Positions 17,840 to 25,874 of a DNA stretch of 64,000 bases are shown piece after piece (positions within the stretch are counted from its first letter, which is position 1; each line of letters begins with the position of its first letter). The stretch comes from Paenibacillus taichungensis. Its GTDB lineage: Bacteria; Bacillota; Bacilli; Paenibacillales; Paenibacillaceae. The notes under the pieces were generated by a model that worked only from the letters and a program-made list of their open reading frames with translations, was not told where the DNA came from and did not search any database. The stretch spans positions 186,001 to 250,000 of the forward strand of contig NZ_QEVW01000015.1 of the NCBI RefSeq assembly GCF_003287275.1. Reading direction: 5' to 3'. The translations under genes and the position numbers were made by a program.

Positions 17840-18256
17840 TTACTGCTCCCACACCTGATGCTCATGATCTTTGCCGATGTATTCAATCCGATTTGGGGTA
17901 ATGTCCAGAATGACATAATTGGGATCGTTTGGGCCGTCAAACCATGCTTTTAGTTCATCATTCCATACCTGTTCGCGCAAACCTTCATTTTTCGTCACTT
18001 CGCATGTTCCTTCAATCTCGACCACTTCCTTGGAGCCACCCGCTTCATAACCTAGCAAAAGGCTGACATTCGGATTATTCTCCAGCTCCTCTACCTTGTG
18101 CGTACGGCGGTTTGTCGCCAGATGAATGTTCATTCCATCGTTGAAAAGCGCCATGTAGCGTGATTTCGGTTTACCGTTCTCCACTGTGGAGAAACTGCAA
18201 AAAGGGTTGTTTTCCAATGCTTTTACAATGTTTTGTTCCAATTCAGTCTGGTTCAT
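17840..18256 (-). CDS. Pyridoxamine 5'-phosphate oxidase-family protein (general stress protein 26-like)
   Basis: The 138-residue single-domain protein has the FMN-binding split-barrel fold. Seen: the N-terminal helix, PFCSFSTVENGKPKSRYM, then HLATNRRTHKVEELENNPNVSLLLGY, which is the typical arrangement of this family. Such proteins bind FMN or related flavins and are often stress-induced; a specific reaction is not known. AAAGGAG lies before the ATG. It is a single-gene unit with its own terminator. Confidence 0.85.
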   Translation of the reverse strand: MNQTELEQNIVKALENNPFCSFSTVENGKPKSRYMALFNDGMNIHLATNRRTHKVEELENNPNVSLLLGYEAGGSKEVVEIEGTCEVTKNEGLREQVWNDELKAWFDGPNDPNYVILDITPNRIEYIGKDHEHQVWEQ

Positions 18257-18297
18257 GGGAAATGCTCCTTTCGATTTAGGGGATATTTGAAGAGCCT

Positions 18298-18440
18298 TGT
18301 AGGCGGCCGTTACGGGTACGGATCGTTCTTTCGATCGCTGTTATCCCCAGATTTTTTTGAAATCCTATCTCATAGGATAAAATCTGGGGATGAAGGCGAA
18401 CGCTTCGCTTCTACAGAATCGATTCCGTCCCCTTCACTAC
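18298..18440 (+). repeat. Dispersed intergenic repeat, copy B
   Basis: Best-preserved copy. Blocks in order: GGCCGTTACGGGTACGGATC, GTTCTTTCGATCGCTGTTATC, then a 13-bp inverted repeat (ATCCCCAGATTTT/AAAATCTGGGGAT) around an inner AATCCTAT/ATAGGAT-like stem, then GAAGGCGAACGCTTCGCTTC (itself a GCGAA/TTCGC hairpin), CTACAGAATCGATTCC and CCCTTCACTAC. The copy at 9593 lies in the same orientation, and those at 27194 and 38551 in the opposite one. Confidence 0.8.
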
Positions 18441-18488
18441 GTCTACTGTTCTTTCAAATTGAGGAGTGGGTAAGCTAAAGTTCAAATC

Positions 18489-18602
18489 AAAACCTGTTGA
18501 CGCCTCAACTTTGCAGGTTTTGCTTCCTTAGGTTTTTATCCACTCCGCTGCCGTGTATAAGTACAGTCAGCTTACGTTAGGTGTAATAAGCCTGTACTTA
18601 TA
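18489..18602. repeat. Two inverted repeats between copy B and the Nudix gene
   Basis: AAAACCTG (18489-18496) pairs with CAGGTTTT (18514-18521) with an inner TTGA/TCAA. TATAAGTACAG (18556-18566) pairs perfectly with CTGTACTTATA (18592-18602). Neither has a good U-tract. They may be weak terminators or protein sites. The remainder of 18441-18722 shows nothing further. Confidence 0.5.
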
Positions 18603-18722
18603 GTGTACCCACCTCATCTATGGTGAATCCATGAACCGGTTCGTAAACGTGACAGTTTTGGAAAAGTTATTTATAAAAATGTGTACATAAAGGAAGCATT
18701 TCGTGACCATATGGATTAATTT

Positions 18723-19181
18723 TTAATTCAAATCCCCAAGATAAATACGTGAAGACGCCTGATCCAGTAACAGTTCACCAATGGTTTTCGGATATAGACG
18801 TATCTGTGACAGCGCTTCGAGAGGAATCCATTCTACGGCTACCTGATGATCGTCCGGGCTGGAGCCTTCAAAAATCGTCGCATTCGGATCAACTAACTTG
18901 CATTCAAAATAAAATTCAACCTGGTGGACATCGGCATCCCAATCGGCAAATTCATGGTTTTTTCCGATATACTCCCGGATATGCAGCAAATCTCCCACAG
19001 TCACCGCCTGTCCAATTTCCTCCAGACATTCACGGGCAACGGCATCCTTTAGTTCTTCGCCTTTCTCCTGTCCTCCGCCAGGGAAAACATAAGCGTCACC
19101 ATATTGATCCTCCAACCGGATCACTAGCAAACGTCCATCCTGTACAATAACAGCCTTCGCCGAATTACGTATCGGTTTCAT
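18723..19181 (-). CDS. Nudix hydrolase
   Basis: A 152-residue protein with a complete Nudix box, GGGQEKGEELKDAVARECLEEIGQ region (pattern G-x5-E-x7-R-E-x2-E-E-x-G), at about residues 34-57, which coordinates Mg and cleaves a nucleoside diphosphate linked to another group. Substrate unknown; the length and the upstream YVFPGG segment fit general ADP-ribose/NTP-type Nudix enzymes. AAGGAG lies 12 nt before the ATG. It is transcribed alone or read through from the pxp operon, which ends 64 bp upstream. Confidence 0.9.
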   Translation of the reverse strand: MKPIRNSAKAVIVQDGRLLVIRLEDQYGDAYVFPGGGQEKGEELKDAVARECLEEIGQAVTVGDLLHIREYIGKNHEFADWDADVHQVEFYFECKLVDPNATIFEGSSPDDHQVAVEWIPLEALSQIRLYPKTIGELLLDQASSRIYLGDLN

Positions 19182-19244
19182 GTTCTACTTTCACTCCTTA
19201 CAAACTCGTATAGTTCGACCTCTGACCCTCGGTTACTGTAGCAA

Positions 19245-20012
19245 TCATCTAGCAACTCCAGGTGCAGTCAGGTTAACTCCCTCAGATTCAAGCAACGAAC
19301 GTATCTCTTGAGCAAATACAAGAGCATGCGCTCCGTCGCCGTGGATGCAAATTGTCTCTGCCTTTATGGAAACAGGTGAACCTTCCGTCGACACAACAAT
19401 GCCCTCTTTCACCATACGCAGTACTTGAGCAAGAGCTTGTTCCGTCTTCTGAATGACAGCCCCCGGATGACTGCGTGGGGTTAGTCTCCCATCTGGTCCG
19501 TAGGTTCGATCTGCAAAAACTTCACCGATACTGCGCAGCCCAATGCGATCCGCTGCCTGTTTCATTGCACTGCCGGCCAGGCCATAGAGATACAGTTCCG
19601 GTTGTACTTTATAGATAGCCTCGGCGATTCCCTCAGCGAGCTGATCATCTTCAGCAGCCATGTTATACAAGGCTCCATGGGGTTTCACATGGTGCATGCG
19701 CCCCCCGTATGAACGGACAAAAGCATCCAACGCACCCATTTGATACACAACCATGTCATAGGCTTCTCGTGGTGAAATATCCATACGTCTTCTGCCAAAT
19801 CCCTGCAAATCGGGCAAGCCGGGATGGGCGCCAATCGCGACATGATGCTCCAATGCTTGTAGCACCGTTTGCCGCATCGTTGCCGGATCACCCGCATGAA
19901 ATCCACAAGCGATGTTGGCTGAAGTGATCAGCGGCAGAATTGCCTCATCCGACGCCATACGGTATACTCCGTAACTCTCGCCAAGGTCACAATTGATATC
20001 CACCGTGTTCAT
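19245..20012 (-). CDS. pxpA: 5-oxoprolinase subunit A (LamB/YcsF family)
   Basis: 255 residues. The PxpABC complex opens 5-oxoproline (pyroglutamate) to glutamate with ATP. PxpA carries the family signature DINCDLGESYG at its N-terminus and ANIACGFHAGDPATMRQTV (about residues 40-58), which hold conserved acidic and His residues. The start at 20012 is chosen because its ATG overlaps the pxpC stop (TAATG) and because DINCDLGESYG normally begins within the first few residues; the open frame extends 19 codons further upstream. It is the last gene of the pxpB-pxpC-pxpA operon. Confidence 0.93.
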   Translation of the reverse strand: MNTVDINCDLGESYGVYRMASDEAILPLITSANIACGFHAGDPATMRQTVLQALEHHVAIGAHPGLPDLQGFGRRRMDISPREAYDMVVYQMGALDAFVRSYGGRMHHVKPHGALYNMAAEDDQLAEGIAEAIYKVQPELYLYGLAGSAMKQAADRIGLRSIGEVFADRTYGPDGRLTPRSHPGAVIQKTEQALAQVLRMVKEGIVVSTEGSPVSIKAETICIHGDGAHALVFAQEIRSLLESEGVNLTAPGVAR

Positions 20013-21037
20013 TAAAGGTTCCCCATTTCTGCCAATTTCCTGCGAATCAACTGATCGGTTAGCCGCCACTCCAACTCCTGTTCAAGGAATAATTGCTGTG
20101 CTTCTTCATACGTAATCCGTTCAAAAGTAACCCGCGCCCCTGGCCTTGCCTGTGCCAGTATCGGCAAATCTACCCGCGCTACTTGTGCGATCACAGGATA
20201 GCCCCCAATGGTTTGATGATCGGCCATCAATATAATGGGCTGACCATCTGCTGGCACCTGAACTGTGCCATAGGTGACGGCTTCGGACAGCCGATCCATG
20301 GGTTGAACGAGTTCCAACTTTGCACCTTCCAATCGATAACCCATCCGATCCGATTGAGGAGAGATTACATATCGTTCTTTGTGGAATCGTTCCAGGCTGT
20401 CTTCATCAAACGCTGTACTGTCTTTGCCCGGCATGACACGAATAACAGGTTCAGCATGGTAGGCGGGCCATTCCCTGCTGGACAAGTACCAGGCAGGTGC
20501 GTGCATCCGCCGATTATTCTTTCCAGCTTCCACACTCCATCCATGCAACGCCGATTGCGCTTCATAAGAAGCTTCCCCCACAAACAACCTGTCACTCACC
20601 TTCAGGGCACGTCCTTCAACCCCACCAAAACCTGTCTTAAGATCCGTACTGCGGCTGCCCATCATCTCAGGTACTGCGATTCCACCAGCAATCGCCATAT
20701 AAGACCTCAAACCGGAACGGCATCGTCCAAATCTCAGTACACTTCCAGCAAGTAGCATGACCGGACGCCATAGCGGAACAGGCAGGCCATCCACCGTTCC
20801 CGTCAGATCCGCGCCACATAAAGAGATCAGCCGATTGTCATGAAAACGAAGCTCCGGTCCCGTCATCGTCATCTCCAGCACAGCTGCATCACGGGAATTG
20901 CCAACCAGTGCATTGGCTGCTCTGGCTGCAAAGGAATCCATAACCCCGCCCGGATGAATTCCATACCGACGAAATCCCGTCCTTCCTTCGTCCTGAACGG
21001 TGGATAACAAACCTGGGCGAATAACTTCAATACTCAT
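20012..21037 (-). CDS. pxpC: 5-oxoprolinase subunit C (biotin-dependent carboxyltransferase-like, KipA family)
   Basis: 341 residues. Middle subunit of 5-oxoprolinase, formerly annotated as allophanate hydrolase subunit 2 or KipA. Seen: FRRYGIHPGGVMDSFAARAAN (about residues 22-42), RSYMAIAGGIAVP and a C-terminal ADHQTIGGYPVIAQVARVDLP segment, all typical of the family. It overlaps pxpB by 4 bp and pxpA by 1 bp, so the three are translated as a coupled unit. Confidence 0.93.
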   Translation of the reverse strand: MSIEVIRPGLLSTVQDEGRTGFRRYGIHPGGVMDSFAARAANALVGNSRDAAVLEMTMTGPELRFHDNRLISLCGADLTGTVDGLPVPLWRPVMLLAGSVLRFGRCRSGLRSYMAIAGGIAVPEMMGSRSTDLKTGFGGVEGRALKVSDRLFVGEASYEAQSALHGWSVEAGKNNRRMHAPAWYLSSREWPAYHAEPVIRVMPGKDSTAFDEDSLERFHKERYVISPQSDRMGYRLEGAKLELVQPMDRLSEAVTYGTVQVPADGQPIILMADHQTIGGYPVIAQVARVDLPILAQARPGARVTFERITYEEAQQLFLEQELEWRLTDQLIRRKLAEMGNL

Positions 21038-21744
21038 CCTTCGCCCTCCTTTTGTTCCAGATACTCCTGCAGTGATATCGCTGCAAAACGAACCCGATCA
21101 CCTGCTGCCAGCAGGCTTGGCGGATTTTCCGTCGGACGAAATAGCTCCAGTGGTGTTCGGCCGATACATTGCCATCCGCCAGGAGTCGTCACCGGGTAAA
21201 CTCCCGTTTGTTTGCCACCAATACCCACTGTTCCCGCTTCTACACGAAGCCGAGGTGTGAATCGTCTGGGTGTAGCGATCTTCTCCGATAGCCCGCCCAG
21301 ATAAGGAAAACCTGGTGCAAATCCAATCATGTGAACCAGGTAATCGCCGGATGTATGAATAGCTATGACCTCATCCGGCGTAAGCCCATGTTCAGTAGCG
21401 ACATATTCTAGATCAGGACCCAGTTCACCACCATAACATACGGGAATAATGATCGTTCTGGGTTCACCCAGCGTTGCCTCTTCCATCTTGTTCAATTCAT
21501 GAAGCAGCCTTCCGCATACCTCGTCGTACGAGGAAATCAACGGATCATAGAACAGCGTGACCGATGCAAATGAAGGTAACCACTCCAAGATGCCCGATAG
21601 TTGCCTCTTTTCCAGCAAAGTACATATCGACATCACCCTCCGGTGCACCGCTTCGGATATGTTGTCCCCACACCGGATCATAACCCCTGTTTCTCCCAGA
21701 GGAGACAGCACATCCTCAGTCCATGAATACGGCAGTTCAGTCAT
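21034..21744 (-). CDS. pxpB: 5-oxoprolinase subunit B (KipI family)
   Basis: 236 residues. Third component of 5-oxoprolinase; the Bacillus homologue KipI was first described as an inhibitor of sporulation kinase KinA. Seen: GETGVMIRCGD near the N-terminus and IGFAPGFPYLGGL followed by RLRVEAGTVGIGG, the family core. The start at 21744 has AGGAGG 8 nt upstream; an ATG at 21765 would add seven residues but lacks a site. It is the first gene of pxpBCA. No promoter was resolved in the 39 bp up to the DUF2785 gene, so the operon could be read through from there. Confidence 0.93.
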   Translation of the reverse strand: MTELPYSWTEDVLSPLGETGVMIRCGDNISEAVHRRVMSICTLLEKRQLSGILEWLPSFASVTLFYDPLISSYDEVCGRLLHELNKMEEATLGEPRTIIIPVCYGGELGPDLEYVATEHGLTPDEVIAIHTSGDYLVHMIGFAPGFPYLGGLSEKIATPRRFTPRLRVEAGTVGIGGKQTGVYPVTTPGGWQCIGRTPLELFRPTENPPSLLAAGDRVRFAAISLQEYLEQKEGEG

Positions 21745-21783
21745 GCTATCCCCCTCCTTGTTCACAAGTTTATAATCCCTTGA

Positions 21784-22614
21784 TCATTTTTTCTCCAAAG
21801 CCTGCAAAATAAATGAGCGCACAGCGGGAAAGGGCTCTACGTCTTCTGTCCGTATGGCAAGATAGAGCGTCTGCAGAAAGACGCGCACATTCAAGCTCAT
21901 CTGGCTGATCTCCAGAAGCGATTTCCCCTCCGTCTTATCGTTTGGATTCAGTGAATCGATCCAAGACGAAATATCGTTTTGCTCCAGCAGATTGCGACGA
22001 AGGATGGTGACCACTGCATGAGCAATCCGCTGATCCTCATCATGGATGTAGACCACACTCGATTCGGTAATTTTCACAGTGAGTGCATGCAAAAGCTCCC
22101 GTAAGGCTACCTGCTTCATATAAGGCGACTGTGCAAGATCTTCAACTGCATCTGCCGCGTGTGCCGGAGCGTGCGCCCAGCCCTTATCATCGACATAGCC
22201 GCGAACATCTTTTTCACGTTCCAGATACGTAGTCAACCGATGATGAATAACCTCTATCTCTTCCTTTTTCAGAAAAGGCCGTTGACGATCTACACTCAGA
22301 ATTGGAGGCAGGAGCAGCACAGAGAAGGTTCGGGTAAACACACTGTCCGTGCCTTGTTCTCCAATACCATGAAAAAGATGCTGATCATCCAGCGCCATAT
22401 GTAACAGATGACTGAGCTGTTCTTCCGAAAATACACCCTGTCCAATCCAGGTCGCAAACGTAACATAGATCAATTCATCCCGCAAAACTGGGTCTGGACT
22501 GCCAATATGCTGCATCATATGCAGAGCCAATTCGTAAGGATGTTCTACTTCATGGGCGGATAAATTAGCCGAATCAATCTGCTGCAATTTCTGTTTTAAT
22601 GCCAAAGCATCCAT
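21784..22614 (-). CDS. DUF2785 domain protein
   Basis: A 276-residue, mainly helical cytoplasmic protein. The recognised family pattern includes RDELIYVTFATWI, the HLLHMALDDQHLFHGIGE stretch and DDKGWAHAPAHAADAVEDLAQSP. No enzymatic function is established. AAGGAG lies 9 nt before the ATG, inside the end of the upstream phosphatase gene, and the intergenic gap is only 3 bp, so it is co-transcribed with it. Confidence 0.85.
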   Translation of the reverse strand: MDALALKQKLQQIDSANLSAHEVEHPYELALHMMQHIGSPDPVLRDELIYVTFATWIGQGVFSEEQLSHLLHMALDDQHLFHGIGEQGTDSVFTRTFSVLLLPPILSVDRQRPFLKKEEIEVIHHRLTTYLEREKDVRGYVDDKGWAHAPAHAADAVEDLAQSPYMKQVALRELLHALTVKITESSVVYIHDEDQRIAHAVVTILRRNLLEQNDISSWIDSLNPNDKTEGKSLLEISQMSLNVRVFLQTLYLAIRTEDVEPFPAVRSFILQALEKK

Positions 22615-22617
22615 CTA

Positions 22618-23208
22618 TCACAACTCCTTGGAGGAATTCAGATGCACGCTGCAATTGTATAGATCACATTGCCAAGACTCAGCTTCCCAAGAAATCCGGG
22701 TGATCGACGTGTTGGACAGCTTTGCGCTCACATCAAGTTCAGGAACCAACCCTCGCAGTGTATTACGAAGAATAGCGCCATGGCTGACAACGATCACTCT
22801 TCCATGGGGATGCTGTCGTACAATATCTTCTATCGCGGCACTGCCCCGACTCGTTCCTGCATCCGCAAGTTCCCGACCTAAATCCAGAGTATTCCAATCC
22901 GCTCCCCATTTGGCTAGACGTTCATCTTCGGTCGTACCCTCCACCTGCCCACCGCCCATTTCACGCAACCTCGGGTCCAAATGAATCTCTTGTATTCCCA
23001 AACGATCTCCAATGATGCGAGCCGTCTCACTTGCACGCTCCAGATCACTTGCATAGATGGCATCCCACGTTTCCTCACTCAGTCTTGCAGCAAGCAATAG
23101 TGCCTGTTCTCTTCCTTCCTGATCCAACGGATTATCCGTTTGGCCTTGCGAACGTTTCTCCTTATTCCACGCCGTGCTTCCATGGCGAATCAATGCGATC
23201 TGTGTCAT
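22618..23208 (-). CDS. Histidine phosphatase (phosphoglycerate mutase-like) family protein
   Basis: The 196-residue enzyme of the RHG branch has the catalytic LIRHGSTAWN at residues 6-15 (phosphohistidine in RHG), the Arg in SDLERASETA, the Glu of LREMGGGQVEG and the second catalytic His in VVSHGAILRN. Members dephosphorylate small phosphorylated metabolites, and the specific substrate cannot be read from sequence. The ATG overlaps the stop of the DUF1572 gene as ATGA, so it belongs to the same transcript. Confidence 0.9.
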   Translation of the reverse strand: MTQIALIRHGSTAWNKEKRSQGQTDNPLDQEGREQALLLAARLSEETWDAIYASDLERASETARIIGDRLGIQEIHLDPRLREMGGGQVEGTTEDERLAKWGADWNTLDLGRELADAGTSRGSAAIEDIVRQHPHGRVIVVSHGAILRNTLRGLVPELDVSAKLSNTSITRISWEAESWQCDLYNCSVHLNSSKEL

Positions 23209-23795
23209 TGCTGTTCCTCACCTTTACCTTTTTCTATGCGTAATTCATCATCTGTAAAATGTTTTCGTGCCTTCGGCTTGGCAAATTTGCCGCCATTATA
23301 TTGGTCCGAACCATTTCTCGGAATGGAAAGACTGTTCCATGCGGTTTCTTTGAGCATTTTGGCTGCATAGATAATCTGCCCCACATGATAAGGGTAATGG
23401 GCCAATTGCCGGATGATTGCCTCCATGACGGTATGTCCTTCATTGCGAATATATATAATATGAGACAGTTGCTCCGGTGTAAAAGAACGAATGGCTCCAA
23501 GCAAACAGTTCCAGCCTTCCTCCCATTTGGCGAGCAGCTCTTCCCGGGTCGAAATATCATTCACAAATTCCGCATCACGTTCACGCCACGGCTTTTCTCC
23601 ATCGGTTGTCAGCACATCCGTCCAACGGGACAGCATATTGCCCCATAGATGCTTCACAATAACCGCAATGCTGTTGGCATCTTCATTCCAGGATTGAAAC
23701 AGTTGCTCGGATTCCAATTGCTCCATGGCCTTTTCCCCAAGCTGTTTGTAATACAAAAATTGCTTCTCGGCTGTATCCAGAAATACCTGATTCAT
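23205..23795 (-). CDS. DUF1572/DinB-superfamily protein
   Basis: About 196 residues from the ATG at 23795; a GTG at 23819 would add eight. The four-helix DinB-like fold is suggested by NSIAVIVKHLWGNMLSRW near the N-terminus (His of the metal triad) and IRQLAHYPYHVGQIIYAAKML (two further His). These three histidines are the usual metal site of DinB-type thiol-transferase-like proteins. No substrate is known. The C-terminus is basic and rich in Lys/Arg. Confidence 0.82.
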   Translation of the reverse strand: MNQVFLDTAEKQFLYYKQLGEKAMEQLESEQLFQSWNEDANSIAVIVKHLWGNMLSRWTDVLTTDGEKPWRERDAEFVNDISTREELLAKWEEGWNCLLGAIRSFTPEQLSHIIYIRNEGHTVMEAIIRQLAHYPYHVGQIIYAAKMLKETAWNSLSIPRNGSDQYNGGKFAKPKARKHFTDDELRIEKGKGEEQQ

Positions 23796-23828
23796 ATCCA
23801 CACGTTCACAACCCTTCACAAAATGTTT

Positions 23829-24158
23829 TTATTCAGGAAAAGAAAACGTCCCGTCTTCATTCGGTTCAAAAGAAATGACTTTCCGTACAGCATCCAAATT
23901 AAGTTCACCATAGATATGTGGAAACAGTTCATTCAACTCATACAGGTCCTCATACACCAGTTCCGGCTTCAAGGCCCTCTCATCAATGCCAATCAATAAC
24001 AAATCCGTACGCCCTTGATAAAATTGAGCCGCTACCCATGGAATCTGTTCTTTAGTGGAACAATGAATGAAACCGTCCGTCTCCAGGCTATCCGGTGCAT
24101 ACACGCTCTGCTTGGATACCTGCTCCCATACCGCTCGGGAAATAATACTGTAGATCAT
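23829..24158 (-). CDS. DUF952 domain protein
   Basis: A 109-residue cytoplasmic protein. DGFIHCSTKEQIPWVAAQFY in the first half and FPHIYGELNLDAVRKVISF near the end are the conserved segments of DUF952, a family with structural similarity to ADP-ribosyl/RNA-2'-phosphotransferase-like folds; its function is unknown. GGAGG lies about 8 nt before the ATG. It lies in a run of small same-strand genes. Confidence 0.85.
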   Translation of the reverse strand: MIYSIISRAVWEQVSKQSVYAPDSLETDGFIHCSTKEQIPWVAAQFYQGRTDLLLIGIDERALKPELVYEDLYELNELFPHIYGELNLDAVRKVISFEPNEDGTFSFPE

Positions 24159-24209
24159 TGTTCCGCCTCCTTCAATTTCTTCTATGTATCGTGCAAGTCA
24201 TTGGAAGTA

Positions 24210-24767
24210 TTATAGATCATCCCGGATACGGGAGTACAATTTTTGATCCGTAAACACACCTTTGATCTTCAATTGTTTACGCATCAGACCTTCATATGAC
24301 ATGCCCAGCTTCTCCATCACTCGTGCAGAACCGATGTTGCCTGCATTGCATTTCCCCTCAAGCCGATTGCAGTCCAGTTCCTGAAAACAGTATTCAACAA
24401 TCGGCTGCATCGCTTCTGCTGCAAGGCCTTTGCCCCAACAACTGCTGGAAATCGCGTACCCCAGTTCCGCACTTTGCATGGATTCATTTAGATGAAAAAT
24501 GCCACCTCGCCCGATCAGTTTCCCCGTTTCTTTCAGAATAAAGGCCCATATATAGACCGTTTTCTTCTCATAATTGTCTAACACTCTTTGAATATATTGA
24601 ACGGAATCATCCAACGTCTCATGGCAGTTCCACAAACTTTGCTGACTCACTTTCGGATCAGAGGCAAACATAAAATAATCATCGAGGTCGTTGAGCGTAA
24701 GACGTCTCAGTATCAAACGCTCTGTCTCAAATTCGGGTGATGCCGTAAAAAGCTTCTCTACATTCAC
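24210..24767 (-). CDS. GNAT acetyltransferase, RimJ/RimL type
   Basis: 185 residues, starting with GTG 6 nt after GGGGAGGG. N-terminal ETERLILRRLTLNDLDDYF and ELGYAISSSCWGKGLAAEA (acetyl-CoA loop of the Q/RxxGxG/A type, here WGKGLA) plus GNIGSARVMEKLGM identify the RimJ/RimL branch. It probably acetylates an amino group on a protein or small molecule; the substrate is unknown. Confidence 0.9.
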   Translation of the reverse strand: MNVEKLFTASPEFETERLILRRLTLNDLDDYFMFASDPKVSQQSLWNCHETLDDSVQYIQRVLDNYEKKTVYIWAFILKETGKLIGRGGIFHLNESMQSAELGYAISSSCWGKGLAAEAMQPIVEYCFQELDCNRLEGKCNAGNIGSARVMEKLGMSYEGLMRKQLKIKGVFTDQKLYSRIRDDL

Positions 24768-24785
24768 TTAAGTCCCTCCCCAGTA

Positions 24786-25187
24786 TCAAGCCTTCTTATT
24801 GCTCAGGAAATAACGATCGATCCCATAGACGCACAGAATGCCGACAGCATACCTCAACAGATCCATCACCAGAAATCCACGTCCCAAAATAAGCGCACCC
24901 AGCATCGTTGAACGCACTTCGTTCAGCCAAGCGATCTGAATCATTTGCGAACATTCGACGGCCCAGCTAAAAAGCAGGCTTACGATCAGCGCCAACTCTT
25001 TGCTGCGATTCATCCAAACCATGCGTACCCCAAAATAAATCATCGCTGCCCACAAGGCATCACCGAAATGCTCACGTACAAAATCCGGTAAAAGTTCACC
25101 AAAGTGTCTGGACGCCAGTCCTGCCGCCATGGTTATGATCACTGCAATGAAATAAATCAATCTGTCTTTGAAAAATGCCTTCCTCAT
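24786..25187 (-). CDS. DUF2809 family membrane protein
   Basis: The 133-residue protein has four predicted membrane helices. The segments AGLASRHFGELLPDFVREHFGD and ALWAAMIYFGVRM, then AVECSQ and RGFLVMDLLRYAVGI, are the pattern of DUF2809. Function unknown. It starts 3 bp after the GrpB-family gene ends, with only a weak ribosome site (AAGGC), suggesting coupling. Confidence 0.85.
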   Translation of the reverse strand: MRKAFFKDRLIYFIAVIITMAAGLASRHFGELLPDFVREHFGDALWAAMIYFGVRMVWMNRSKELALIVSLLFSWAVECSQMIQIAWLNEVRSTMLGALILGRGFLVMDLLRYAVGILCVYGIDRYFLSNKKA

Positions 25188-25190
25188 GGA

Positions 25191-25742
25191 TCAAATGCCT
25201 TCATCAAGCACTTGTATAATAAATTCCGTTTTGGCAGCGGTATACGCTTCCCTGTCGTCCTTATTCTCATCCGCAAGTTTAGCTTTCAAGGCCGAATAAA
25301 CCTCTACCAGATCCGGGCGCTGTCTCAGCACATCCCGGAACTGGATTTGGCGATCCCAACGTTCCTCGCCTGGGCGCATCAGATGAAGATGTACAGCCCT
25401 CTTGCCATCCTTCACTCTGACCCAGAATCGTCTGTATTCCCGACCATCCAGTTCAGGTGGAACGTAGTTCCAGCCTGCCGGATTCAGCTGATTGGAAATT
25501 AAGTCCATGTCCTCCCACGACTTCACCTCTCCCATCAAATCAATAATGGGCTTTGCCGGCAATCCCGGAATCGATGTGCTTCCGATATGTTCAAATTTAT
25601 GAATATTGAGCTCCTGTAATAGTTCTTTGAGTTGTCGAATTTCTTCCTGAGCCTGCGAGTCCCACATGGGATTGGCCTCTACAATCTCTATCGATTCTGT
25701 CGCCCACGCAGGCCAGTTTTCCGGTTGCAGATGATCTGTCAT
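25191..25742 (-). CDS. GrpB/UPF0157 family protein
   Basis: 183 residues. The family belongs to the nucleotidyltransferase superfamily; the visible core is HIGSTSIPGLPAKPIIDLMGEV (about residues 54-75), with the GS motif and Asp expected for metal binding. A later RVKDGKRAVHLHLMRPGEERWDRQIQFRDVLR is the family's second block. No substrate is established. AAAGGAGGG precedes the ATG. It heads the run of small minus-strand genes 19.2-25.7 kb. Confidence 0.88.
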   Translation of the reverse strand: MTDHLQPENWPAWATESIEIVEANPMWDSQAQEEIRQLKELLQELNIHKFEHIGSTSIPGLPAKPIIDLMGEVKSWEDMDLISNQLNPAGWNYVPPELDGREYRRFWVRVKDGKRAVHLHLMRPGEERWDRQIQFRDVLRQRPDLVEVYSALKAKLADENKDDREAYTAAKTEFIIQVLDEGI

Positions 25743-25792
25743 TCAGATGCTCCCTCCTTTATGTAATTACTATATAGAATTTTTTATACTTA

Positions 25793-25815
25793 AAAGGGGC
25801 GTATGTCTACGCCCC
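25793..25815 (-). terminator. Intrinsic terminator after the BIG2 protein gene
   Basis: GGGGCGTA-GACA-TACGCCCC followed by TTTTAAG on the minus strand. Confidence 0.8.
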
Positions 25816-25874
25816 ATCTGTTTCTGTTCACGATGATGAATTTATCTTAATTGATATGTTTCATTGTTGAAACT

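Noticed and set aside
20093..20755. 220-codon plus-strand frame
   Set aside because: Antisense to pxpC, and no family features.
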